Shown here in pieces: positions 13,191 through 20,010 of a DNA stretch of 21,464 nt. This DNA comes from a virus. Under the pieces are notes generated by a model, which saw only the letters and a list, made by a program, of their open reading frames with translations, searched no databases and was not told the origin of the DNA. Position 1 is the first letter of the stretch; each line of letters starts with the position of its first letter. The stretch lies in IMG/VR virus record IMGVR_UViG_3300025085_000234, positions 1-21,464 of that record; one strand, 5' to 3'. The position numbers were made by a program, and so were the translations under genes.

Positions 13191-13485
13191 ATTAATGGGT
13201 AAAGGATGGAAATCACCTAGAACCTTTACTATTGAACAAATTTTTAAACTTGCTGAAAAGAAAGGTATAAAGCTAAATAAGTGGGATCTAAAAAGGCATT
13301 TATTAGTCGGTACTCGTAATATAGACGTACTTTTAGATAAAGACAATAAATCCTATGAGTGGAGACGTGAACGTTTAAATACGGACAAATACAAGCTCCA
13401 TTTAAAGGTCCTAGCTGATAAAAAACGGATGAAAGATAGAAATTTCTATGATAAGTACTCTAGATTAGCTTTATCAACGATTTAA
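13177..13485 (+). CDS. Hypothetical basic protein, last gene of the rightward block
   Basis: A 102-aa strongly basic protein (Lys/Arg-rich, for example KKRMKDRNFYDK). The first half (FTIEQIFKLAEKKGIKL) could be a DNA-binding helix pair, but no family is certain. Ribosome site GAAGGAG lies 9 bases before the ATG, inside the lipoprotein gene. The stop codon TAA interlocks with the stop of the convergent DUF1353 gene, so there is no room for a terminator between them. Confidence 0.6.
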   Translation: MQYYELMGKGWKSPRTFTIEQIFKLAEKKGIKLNKWDLKRHLLVGTRNIDVLLDKDNKSYEWRRERLNTDKYKLHLKVLADKKRMKDRNFYDKYSRLALSTI

Positions 13486-14054
13486 TCACTCCAATGGATA
13501 TTTGCTTTCCGATGCTTATTCCAAGCTGCAAAGCCACCTAACCTCAATCCATAATAAGCTAAGTAGTTAATTAATCTAAACCCATTTTGAATTATATTTA
13601 TATCTCTAAAAATAATATCTAATTCTTTTTGGGTTTTAATTCCTATAGAATCTTGCTTACTAAGCTTTAATAGAGTAGCATGTTTGTAACCATAATCATG
13701 AACTAATCCCCCAACCAATAATACTCCCATTGGGGATAACCAAGTATGTAAGAATTTAGGAACAGATGCTCCATCAAAAACAAATCCCTTGGGGATGACT
13801 AATTTTTCACCATCAATCTCATAATGATAGTCTTCAGATATTTCCCATTTTCTAGATACGAATAACCATACTTTAATACCACCCCAAAAGCCTTTACCTT
13901 TGGTTGGAATGGGAATGGGTTTCATGTGAGGCATACTAATAGCTTTAAATTCCATATTAGGTTTTACATCTTTATCTAAAATTTTCCAGATAAATCCTAT
14001 CCAAACTAATGCTATCACGATACTGAATTGCCAAAATTGTAAAATTATTTCCAT
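13482..14054 (-). CDS. DUF1353 protein with N-terminal membrane anchor
   Basis: A 190-aa protein, last gene of the leftward block. Residues 8-26 are a membrane helix, followed by W-K-I-L-D-K-D. The DUF1353 domain (about residues 75-170) shows the family core I-P-K-G-F-V-F-D-G-A-S-V-P and G-L-V-H-D-Y-G-Y. DUF1353 proteins are common in the lysis/tail end of phage genomes; a peptidase-like or wall-linked role has been suggested but is not proven. The WKILDKD segment is near-identical at DNA level to the end of the small holin-like gene at 14503, which suggests a shared membrane anchor by duplication. Confidence 0.75.
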   Translation of the reverse strand: MEIILQFWQFSIVIALVWIGFIWKILDKDVKPNMEFKAISMPHMKPIPIPTKGKGFWGGIKVWLFVSRKWEISEDYHYEIDGEKLVIPKGFVFDGASVPKFLHTWLSPMGVLLVGGLVHDYGYKHATLLKLSKQDSIGIKTQKELDIIFRDINIIQNGFRLINYLAYYGLRLGGFAAWNKHRKANIHWSD

Positions 14055-14055
14055 A

Positions 14056-14493
14056 TTATTTTCCTTTTGCTAATTGGGCCCCAAAATAGAATTCGATTAT
14101 CATAGTAGCCCATGAAAAGACTTCCTCTAGTTTAAGTACTGCACCTGCTTGTACGGTTACATATTCAATTTGATCAGGAGTTAATTGAAATCCGAAAAAA
14201 TTAAATCCCTCAATAAGAGTAGGTACAACAGTAGGAACATTAAAAAAGACTGGAGCAACTTGGGTAAAAATAATAAGACCTAATATTACTAGAATTATTA
14301 TTCTTCTATTCCAAGCTGCCATTGGGCTTTCTTTATCTGCCCTATCCCTAGCCATGTTAATCGAATCATTCCTTACTTGGAGTGATTCGATCATTAATTT
14401 TTGATTTTCTTGATTTGCTTGGCTTCTAAGCGCAATAAGTTTGGCTAAAAAGCCTAATGCTATGGGTGCTACGTTAGTTATAAAACCAATCAT
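14056..14493 (-). CDS. Holin, three-segment type (GTA_holin_3TM-like)
   Basis: A 145-aa membrane protein. Hydrophobic segments at about residues 4-22, 69-88 and a weaker one near 122-140. A charged, Arg/Lys-rich stretch with M-A-A-W-N-R-R precedes the second segment, as in the three-TM holins of gene-transfer agents and related phages. It would make the membrane lesion that lets endolysin or lysis effectors out. It is one gene before DUF1353 and one after a smaller holin-like protein. No endolysin is recognised in the window. Confidence 0.55.
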   Translation of the reverse strand: MIGFITNVAPIALGFLAKLIALRSQANQENQKLMIESLQVRNDSINMARDRADKESPMAAWNRRIIILVILGLIIFTQVAPVFFNVPTVVPTLIEGFNFFGFQLTPDQIEYVTVQAGAVLKLEEVFSWATMIIEFYFGAQLAKGK

Positions 14494-14502
14494 TTCAAGA
14501 AG

Positions 14503-14739
14503 TTATTTTATATCCTTTAAATCTTTATCAAGTAATTTCCAGATAATACCTGCAGCGATTAATCCTGCTAAGCCTGCATTACCTAAAGTCCAAACAATAT
14601 CAAGTATGGATCCAATTACATTTCCAGTTAAAAATGCTACTTTAGAACCGAAAATAATTTGTAACACAATTGATAAGCTTATTAACTTAATACCTACATC
14701 TATTGCACCGTCTGCACCATTTTTGATTTTCTCTAACAT
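14503..14739 (-). CDS. Small two-segment membrane protein (holin/antiholin-like)
   Basis: A 78-aa protein with hydrophobic segments at about residues 14-38 and 44-66 and a charged end W-K-L-L-D-K-D-L-K-D-I-K, which fits small class II holins or antiholins. The ribosome site AGGAG lies before the ATG. Its last segment is nearly the same at base level as the N-terminal anchor of the DUF1353 protein (14003-13960 region). Two holin-like genes in a row are common where one times and the other triggers lysis. Confidence 0.55.
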   Translation of the reverse strand: MLEKIKNGADGAIDVGIKLISLSIVLQIIFGSKVAFLTGNVIGSILDIVWTLGNAGLAGLIAAGIIWKLLDKDLKDIK

Positions 14740-14750
14740 ATTTTACTCCT

Positions 14751-14975
14751 TTAATTTCCTTCTCGAAGGATTTTATAAATCTGATCTAACTTGTTTTCGA
14801 TTTTATTTATGGAAACAAGATAGTCATTTTTTAGGACATATTCCTTAGGCATATTACCTTGACATATTGTCATGGTACGCTCTAATTCTTTAACATCCCT
14901 TGCCAATTGCTTCATGAAATAACCTAGCATAGCTATGATAAGTCCTAAAGCAAGTATTAAAAATTCGATCATCAT
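14751..14975 (-). CDS. Membrane-anchored coiled-coil protein, lysis module
   Basis: A 74-aa protein: membrane helix at residues 3-22, then a charged helix (VKELERTM), a short Cys-containing linker and a second heptad-like helix (about 52-71, INKIENKLDQIYKILRE). This N-in single-anchor plus coiled-coil plan resembles i-spanins or XhlA-like accessory lysis proteins. The function is inferred from architecture and position. Translation starts at the first or second of two consecutive ATGs. Confidence 0.5.
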   Translation of the reverse strand: MMIEFLILALGLIIAMLGYFMKQLARDVKELERTMTICQGNMPKEYVLKNDYLVSINKIENKLDQIYKILREGN

Positions 14976-15002
14976 TTCATTTATTCCTTACCACATTTGT
15001 CT

Positions 15003-15011
15003 ATTATATCA
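15003..15011 (-). promoter_or_regulatory. Extended -10 promoter before the lysis genes
   Basis: On the minus strand TGATATAAT occurs in a 36-base gap between two late genes. No -35 match is seen at 17 bases. The same nonamer is in the plus-strand early promoters and in the other late gap at 17604. Confidence 0.4.
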
Positions 15012-15500
15012 TTAATTAGCTAATGGATTATCTAAGGCTCTTTGTAGCTTACTAGTAAGCCTTTCTTCTAATTCTTTAATTTTTCTATCTGTATCTGAAT
15101 ATAAAGCATCCCTTCTTGCATCAAACCTTTCAGAAGCATTATCAATAGTTTCATTTATTTTATCTTGTGAACCATTAACTTTATCTTCTAATCTTTCCAT
15201 AAGTGCTTCTTGCCTAGCTAAGTCATCCTTTAAATCATTCTTAATTGTTCTCGTATAGTCTTTAGCTTGTTCTACTGACTCACTTACACTTACTAATGTT
15301 TCCTCTATGACTGCTATATTCTGTTCTATTCCAGTTAAATCTGGGGCAATATAAGAATTTATTTTAGCTTCCATTTCAAGATAACGGTTCCATATTTCAA
15401 ATCCACCCCAAAGACCACCTATAATAGTACCTACCAAAGGTACTATAAGTAATAACTTACTTCCCCCTACTTTAATACCACCGTATTCTATTTCTGCCAT
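15012..15500 (-). CDS. Membrane-anchored long coiled-coil protein
   Basis: A 162-aa protein. Residues 1-14 (MAEIEYGGIKVGGS) are cytoplasmic, a membrane helix spans about 15-34 (LLLIVPLVGTIIGGLWGG), and residues 55-160 are one long heptad-patterned helix rich in Glu/Lys/Arg. The arrangement is that of an i-spanin or a cell-envelope tether. Near-identical N-termini occur in uncharacterised marine phage proteins; the function is unknown. It overlaps the upstream gene by 13 bases. Confidence 0.55.
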   Translation of the reverse strand: MAEIEYGGIKVGGSKLLLIVPLVGTIIGGLWGGFEIWNRYLEMEAKINSYIAPDLTGIEQNIAVIEETLVSVSESVEQAKDYTRTIKNDLKDDLARQEALMERLEDKVNGSQDKINETIDNASERFDARRDALYSDTDRKIKELEERLTSKLQRALDNPLAN

Positions 15501-17083
15501 TGTAGATCCACTAATTTATTATGAAGTAATTCATTTGCTAATCCATTCCTTAACCCTTTTAGATTTTCTGGTATAGTTTTATTCAGATATATATCCCTAT
15601 CTGAATAAAAAACTCCATCCACCATAGATGAATTATAACTTGAAAACCCTAATTGAAAATTTAATAATGCTAAAATGTAGGATTGGATTTCCTTTTGAGC
15701 TTCTAATGAAGCTGCTTCCCCCATTTCCTTAGCTAAGTTATTTAATTTGTTAGTAATAATTTCCTTCATTTTTTTCTTTTTAGATTCTTTTCTATCTTTT
15801 TCACTAACTTCTGGTTTTGCTTCAGCTAATCTTTCAGTCTGTTCTTCATTAGGTTCTTCAATGCTTGACTCATCTTCTGGTCCCTCTGCTTCTGGCTCTG
15901 CTTCAGGTTCTTCTTCCATTTCTTCAAGTTCTTCCTGTTCATCTTCTACCTCCTCTATAGGTTCCTCTATAGGTTCCTCTAAAATTTCCTCAATTTCTTG
16001 TTCTAATTCTTCTATAATTTCTTCTTGTGTAATTTCTTCAAATTCAATTTCAGGTATTACTTCTTCAAAAACTTCAATTAATTCTTCAAAATTTAAAATC
16101 TCAGGTATATCTATTTCAATAAATATTTCTGGGGGAATTAAAACAAATATTTCTTCCTCTTCTTCCTCCATTTCTAATTCTTCTTCAGCTATTGCTGCCT
16201 CATATCCTGGACAATATATGGAATAAGTAGGATTATATTCACATTGCTGATCCAAATATGCTGTTTCAAAATTAGGACAAGCATTACTCCATAAACTATC
16301 TAATGAACATTGTTGGTTAAAATAAGCTTCACTATAACCCACACAGCCAGAATCATAGAGAGGATTAAGACCACATTGTTGCTCATAATAAGCCTCCGCA
16401 TAAGTTTCTGGGTAATACAAACAACTCAAATGACTTTCTGGTATAACACTGCATATACTTTCTCCCCCTCCGATTACTACTGGGTCATCTTCTGCACTAT
16501 TCCAAAAGAGTGCTCCATCTTGAGTAGGATGGTTATAGAACCATTGTTCATACTCCCCAGCACTTAAATCACCAACTACTGCTACTGTAACACTATGATT
16601 ATTTATTTGAACTTGTTCATAATTTATTGAAATATTACCAAGTGGAAAAATTGTTAAATCAAAAGTATTACTGGTATTAGTATTATAATACTCTGCTAAT
16701 CCCTCCCACATATATTTTTGGTAAGTTTCATCTCCTTGGGTATAAAACTTCCCAACACCTGTATCTATTAAGTCAGTATGGAAAGGCATAATAGTATAAT
16801 TGAATCTTACACCTGTCGCACCATTTGCAAAGTCTTGACCATGACAACACAACCCATCATGGATATATCCGCTACCTGGAACAGTAAGAGGATCTAAAAA
16901 TCCCACTACACCATTTGAAAACATAAAGCTAGTGACATAGCTATTACCATAAAAAGGAAAGGTAAAGTCCAATGGTACTTCCACCCATCCGTCGTCGGTA
17001 ATCGTATGCTCTATTATAGGGGCTTCAGATAACGAGGATAGCGAGAAGCATAACCCCAAGAATGCCGTTAGTAAGATTTGCAA
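15488..17083 (-). CDS. Secreted nidogen-like protein with Cys repeats and Glu-rich stalk
   Basis: A 531-aa protein. Residues 1-20 are a signal peptide. Residues 33-200 resemble a nidogen (NIDO) extracellular domain: V-P-L-D-F-T-F-P-F-Y-G then F-S-N-G-V-V-G-F, known from adhesive and viral surface proteins. Residues 224-291 are three 22-24-residue repeats, each with QQC-x(9-10)-C, then a fourth partial one. Residues 299-420 are extremely Glu/Pro-rich (a stalk or disordered linker). Residues 420-531 hold a charged helical and compact C-terminal domain (DRDIYLNK then PENLKGLRNGLA). It is probably displayed on the virion or delivered to the envelope; similar architectures occur in marine phage late regions. 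Its signal peptide codons overlap the preceding gene. Confidence 0.65.
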   Translation of the reverse strand: MQILLTAFLGLCFSLSSLSEAPIIEHTITDDGWVEVPLDFTFPFYGNSYVTSFMFSNGVVGFLDPLTVPGSGYIHDGLCCHGQDFANGATGVRFNYTIMPFHTDLIDTGVGKFYTQGDETYQKYMWEGLAEYYNTNTSNTFDLTIFPLGNISINYEQVQINNHSVTVAVVGDLSAGEYEQWFYNHPTQDGALFWNSAEDDPVVIGGGESICSVIPESHLSCLYYPETYAEAYYEQQCGLNPLYDSGCVGYSEAYFNQQCSLDSLWSNACPNFETAYLDQQCEYNPTYSIYCPGYEAAIAEEELEMEEEEEEIFVLIPPEIFIEIDIPEILNFEELIEVFEEVIPEIEFEEITQEEIIEELEQEIEEILEEPIEEPIEEVEDEQEELEEMEEEPEAEPEAEGPEDESSIEEPNEEQTERLAEAKPEVSEKDRKESKKKKMKEIITNKLNNLAKEMGEAASLEAQKEIQSYILALLNFQLGFSSYNSSMVDGVFYSDRDIYLNKTIPENLKGLRNGLANELLHNKLVDLQWQK

Positions 17084-17594
17084 TAAATTCTCCTCGATCC
17101 ATAGTTCTAAAATTTTCTTTTTTAGGGATTTGTTTAGGATTCTTTTTCCACTCTACAGATGCCTCTTCCCCAATCTTCCCCATTATCGGGCAGGGAGTTC
17201 CAGCCTTTTCCATGGCATCATAGGTCCTCCAGTCTTGACACATCACACTTACTGCTGCTACCTTCATTCCCATATCATACAAAACTTTAGCTATTTTTAA
17301 TCTTTCACAGTTAGCATCTCTATATGCCTGCCCTGTAGATATACCTAAAATCTGTGTTTGAACTGCTCCACTTACACCAACAGTACATAGATCTGAATTA
17401 CTTGCATTTATACTAGGGCTAATAGCACTAGGTGGATTAGTTTTAATTGTAGATTTTGTTGTTGTATTACTTGTTACTGTAGATGTAGATGTGCTTTCAG
17501 TTACGATAGGATCAGCCATTACTGGGATAACAAATATCATCCAAAAACAGATAACTATGCCAAATGCTATTATATTGTTAATTCTTCTATTCAT
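17025..17594 (-). CDS. Exported protein with Cys motifs and C-terminal membrane segment
   Basis: A 189-aa protein. Residues 1-27 are a signal peptide (hydrophobic IAFGIVICFWMIFVIPVMA). A Ser/Thr-rich linker follows (about 30-66). The conserved core (67-145) has four cysteines (SDLC, ANCERL, MCQDW, TPCPIMG). The last 17 residues (NGILGVMLLAILVI) are a membrane segment. This core occurs in other marine phage proteins of unknown function, typically next to the nidogen-like gene as here, so the two may form one surface or envelope complex. Its last 59 bases also encode the next gene's signal peptide in another frame. Confidence 0.6.
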   Translation of the reverse strand: MNRRINNIIAFGIVICFWMIFVIPVMADPIVTESTSTSTVTSNTTTKSTIKTNPPSAISPSINASNSDLCTVGVSGAVQTQILGISTGQAYRDANCERLKIAKVLYDMGMKVAAVSVMCQDWRTYDAMEKAGTPCPIMGKIGEEASVEWKKNPKQIPKKENFRTMDRGEFIANLTNGILGVMLLAILVI

Positions 17595-17603
17595 TTAAAA
17601 TTT

Positions 17604-17612
17604 ATTATATCA
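17604..17612 (-). promoter_or_regulatory. Extended -10 promoter before the surface-protein genes
   Basis: Minus-strand TGATATAAT in the 39-base gap after the oxygenase cluster, about 10 bases before the ATG at 17594. This gives a very short leader, so a start further into the gene or a false match is possible. No -35 is seen. Confidence 0.3.
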
Positions 17613-17633
17613 TATCACCTAAATTAATTCTAT

Positions 17634-18209
17634 TCATCTAAACTTTGCTCCCTGTATCCAACCTATTAATGACATTCGTTTACCTTTTGTAACTGGTGTA
17701 ACTCTATGTTCTAAAAAAGATGGAAAAACAATTACTGTACCTTTTTTCTTAATGTTTATTTTATCTTGTTTACTAAAGTCTCCATTCCAAATTTCAAAAT
17801 TGCCTCCTTTGTAATCATTAGGTTCAGACAACTGAACAACTACTGAAAGTTTTCTATGACACATTTTTTCAGTTTTCCAATTTGTATCTATATGCCAATC
17901 ATAAAAATCCTTGTTATCTGAATTGTACGTAGTAAATTGACAAGTTTCAACTGTGTTTATGTCAAAACCAAATGCTTCATTATTAGCTTGTACACCATAA
18001 CGATATATTAAATCATAAATTTCAGGATATTTTCCTCTACTTGGGAAACTTATTTTTGACTTTCTTATTTTTTTATTAACCCTAACATCAACACCATTAT
18101 CTTGACCAATTAAACCATCGATAGTTTTAGATTCTTGACCTGCTTGTACTATCTTCTCAATAAAAGGCTCTTTAAGGTGTTGAGTGTAATAAAACCAATT
18201 ATATTTCAT
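17634..18209 (-). CDS. 2OG-Fe(II) oxygenase, PKHD/prolyl hydroxylase-like
   Basis: A 191-aa double-stranded beta-helix dioxygenase. Iron ligands H106-x-D108 (YDWHIDTNW) and H168 (FPSFLEHRV), with R178 for 2-oxoglutarate (GKRMSLIGW). The layout matches the PKHD-type hydroxylases such as PiuC/YbiX and phage relatives that hydroxylate protein residues or modified bases; the substrate is unknown. It is the last gene of a five-oxygenase run and follows the frameshifted gene by 1 base. Confidence 0.85.
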   Translation of the reverse strand: MKYNWFYYTQHLKEPFIEKIVQAGQESKTIDGLIGQDNGVDVRVNKKIRKSKISFPSRGKYPEIYDLIYRYGVQANNEAFGFDINTVETCQFTTYNSDNKDFYDWHIDTNWKTEKMCHRKLSVVVQLSEPNDYKGGNFEIWNGDFSKQDKINIKKKGTVIVFPSFLEHRVTPVTKGKRMSLIGWIQGAKFR

Positions 18210-18210
18210 A

Positions 18211-18716
18211 TTAAAAATAATTTAGATTAATGTTAACTCTTCTATCTTGATTACTTGTTGTTGTACTTGCATGAGGTTTAGTTGTATCAAGAATAACTGC
18301 CCTATTAGCAACACTTTCTATTTTTGTTCCATCTTCTAAAATAGTTGCACCATGTTAATATGAAATACACACCCTTTTTGTTTGTATTCATAATCTGTGT
18401 GTAATTCGTGTTCTATAATCTTAGGTGTCCTATTAAACAAATTTACTTTTATTCTAATTAATGCTTTAATGTTTAATTTGTTAAGCAAAGGTTGCAATGT
18501 TTTCCACCCTTCTTTAGTTGTAAACACTTCATTTGAGTCATACATAACATGACAGAAATAACCTTTATATTTAAGATTTTGATTTGTTCTTAAATCGTCT
18601 TTAAAATAAGTTATAGAAGGTTGAAAATACCAAGCAAACTTGTTACTCATCATTAGTTCTTGTAAAACATTAAAATCTTTTTTGTCTAAAAAATTGTCAA
18701 TAATTTTATAATCCAT
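18211..18716 (-). pseudogene. Frameshifted 2OG-Fe(II) oxygenase (paralogue of the gene at 20003-20509)
   Basis: The frame from ATG 18716 gives about 121 codons ending ...FHIN, then runs to a TAG at 18336-18338. In the shifted frame from 18351 the coding continues (GATILEDGTKIESVANRAV, then KPHAS and RRVNINLNYF) to the TAA at 18211-18213. Together they align end to end with the 168-aa intact paralogue, and the catalytic HTD (frame 1), His and Arg (frame 2) are all kept. The gap near 18352-18354 fits a loss of about 7 bases (or any 1-base net shift), because two or three residues are missing. The cause may be recent inactivation, a sequencing/assembly error, or programmed shifting; no slippery site is obvious. 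Confidence 0.8.
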
Positions 18717-19284
18717 AGGTATATCCTGAATCAAACAGACCGACATCACCTTTGGGCATTATATTAAAAGCCAATGAATATCTTGTAGCATCTCCATCCC
18801 ACTCACGTATTTTATGTTCTGTTCGTGCAGGAAATATTAATAGTGTACCTTTGGTTGGTTTGTATTGGCATGATAATGAATTTAACAAATTATTCTCAAC
18901 TGGCTCTACAAAAATAGCAGGTGCTTGTTTTTCTAAAATTATTTCACAATTGTCTTGTAAATAAAAAACTGCTGTCCACCATGCATTACAATGAATATGT
19001 TGAATTTGTTCTTGCTTTCTCCCTACTTTGCTAAACCATGACCTACTTATTTCAATGTCACAATCATATTTCATTGCACCATGTATAAATTCTTTTGCTT
19101 TAGCAATAAATTGTTTTTTTAATTTAGGACTCTTATCTAATATTTTATGACTATAAGTAGAGTTATCTCTAAAATCTGAATAATCTAAACTACGAAGTAA
19201 TTCAATTACTGGTTCTTCTAACTCAGTTGCTTGTATGTTTGCAACAACTGTAGAAAAAATTGCATCTATGCCTTTTAGACTCAT
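18706..19284 (-). CDS. 2OG-Fe(II) oxygenase-like protein (TIGR02466/Oxy_5 type), copy B
   Basis: A 192-aa protein with the H96-x-H98 pair (QHIHCNAWW), H157 (FPARTEHKI) and R168 (TRYSLAFN). The HxH rather than HxD pattern is characteristic of the TIGR02466 (2OG-FeII_Oxy_5) group, so it is probably active. It is a clear paralogue of the gene at 19435 along its full length (GID-IFST-VANIQ at the start, FNIMPKG at the end). It overlaps the small gene before it (ATGA) and the frameshifted oxygenase after it (11 bases). Confidence 0.8.
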   Translation of the reverse strand: MSLKGIDAIFSTVVANIQATELEEPVIELLRSLDYSDFRDNSTYSHKILDKSPKLKKQFIAKAKEFIHGAMKYDCDIEISRSWFSKVGRKQEQIQHIHCNAWWTAVFYLQDNCEIILEKQAPAIFVEPVENNLLNSLSCQYKPTKGTLLIFPARTEHKIREWDGDATRYSLAFNIMPKGDVGLFDSGYTYGL

Positions 19285-19460
19285 CTAAATATATCTCCTC
19301 TTTTATATTTAATGTACCTTTGTGATTTGATTTTGTTTATAACTTTTCTTATGTTAGTAGTTTTTTTTGCTTGTATACAAATTTCTTCCCATTCTGATTG
19401 ACTAACTTCATCATCCCATGCTAAAGATTTTTTTTTAGTAAACCCATGATGAGTCACCAT
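19281..19460 (-). CDS. 59-aa basic protein between the two oxygenase copies
   Basis: A frame from ATG 19460 to TGA 19283-19281 gives 59 aa: MVTHHGFTKKKSLAWDDE at the start, a WEEICIQAKK helix in the middle and a basic end (KIKSQRYIKYKRGDIF). A GGAAAGGTAGG ribosome-site-like stretch lies just before the start. It starts within the end of the preceding oxygenase gene (overlap 26 bases) and ends by ATGA overlap with the next. Many small phage proteins near 2OG oxygenases have this size, but no family is known. It was too short for routine ORF calling. Confidence 0.6.
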   Translation of the reverse strand: MVTHHGFTKKKSLAWDDEVSQSEWEEICIQAKKTTNIRKVINKIKSQRYIKYKRGDIFR

Positions 19461-20010
19461 AACCTACCTTTCCTTTTGGAATAAAATTGAATGCTAATGA
19501 AAATCTAACTCTTTCTTTATCATTATGTGGAAGTATTTGATGTTCAACTCCTGATGGAAAAACTAACAATGTTCCTACGTTTGGTTCAAAGGTAACTTCT
19601 TTAGCATTTAATAAAGTTTGTTTTTCAGGAATGACAAACATTTGTTGATATGTTCTATCGTTTAATTGTATTCGACAATCTTCTTCAAAATAAAAACAAC
19701 AACTCCACCAAGAGTTACAATGCCTATGAGGATTTAAAAACTGACCATCCCATATTCTAGTAAACCAAGAAGTTGTCATTTGTATTTCACAACCCATGTG
19801 CATATATTCTTGTAAAAACTGTTGTACTTCTTTTGTAAATGCTTTTTTTAATTTGTCAGTTAAAACATCATGACTGATAGTGCAATTACCACTAAAGTCT
19901 TTGTAGTTGTACGATGACAATAGTTTTTCTACTGGATCAACTAATTCAAGCAACTGTATATTAGCTACAGGAGTTGAAAATAAACTGTCTATTCCTACTA
20001 AATTATCCAT
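19435..20010 (-). CDS. 2OG-Fe(II) oxygenase-like protein (TIGR02466/Oxy_5 type), copy A
   Basis: A 191-aa paralogue of the gene at 18706. Metal residues H95-x-H97 (PHRHCNSWW) and H157 (FPSGVEHQI), with R169 (VRFSLAFN). The HxH pair is again in the place of HxD. It starts by an 8-base overlap with the preceding 2OG gene's stop. The pair (HxD-type followed by Oxy_5 type) is duplicated in the window with reversed order in copy B, which points to duplication with rearrangement or separate acquisition. Confidence 0.8.
   Translation of the reverse strand: MDNLVGIDSLFSTPVANIQLLELVDPVEKLLSSYNYKDFSGNCTISHDVLTDKLKKAFTKEVQQFLQEYMHMGCEIQMTTSWFTRIWDGQFLNPHRHCNSWWSCCFYFEEDCRIQLNDRTYQQMFVIPEKQTLLNAKEVTFEPNVGTLLVFPSGVEHQILPHNDKERVRFSLAFNFIPKGKVGYGDSSWVY

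Larger units (their letters stand above)
868..14613. repeat. Over-represented GGATCC palindrome, at least 15 copies
   Basis: GGATCC starts at 868, 2093, 2381, 3982, 5249, 6930, 8927, 9332, 10323, 11179, 12030, 12183, 12633, 13126 and 14608. At about 34% GC (estimated, not measured) roughly one or two copies would be expected in this length. The site is read in all three frames (for example AAG-GAT-CCT, GGA-TCC, TGG-ATC-CAA), so it is not one codon pair. Comparable palindromes (GAATTC, AGATCT, GGTACC) are near their expected counts. It is absent from 14,614 to 21,464. Confidence 0.7.

Noticed and set aside
13650-14900. Endolysin in the lysis region
   Set aside because: No glycosidase, amidase or peptidase motif was found among the holin-like genes; DUF1353 is not proven to be one.
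15747-16226. Long plus-strand Ser-rich open frame opposite the 531-aa protein
   Set aside because: It is the antisense of the Glu-rich stalk (GAA/GAG reads as TTC/CTC and Ser codons). No ribosome site, and it is low-complexity.
19437-19447. ATG at 19447 as start of the small gene between oxygenase copies
   Set aside because: That frame hits a stop after eight codons (the A-run is one base short for it); the frame from 19460 is open and has a ribosome site.
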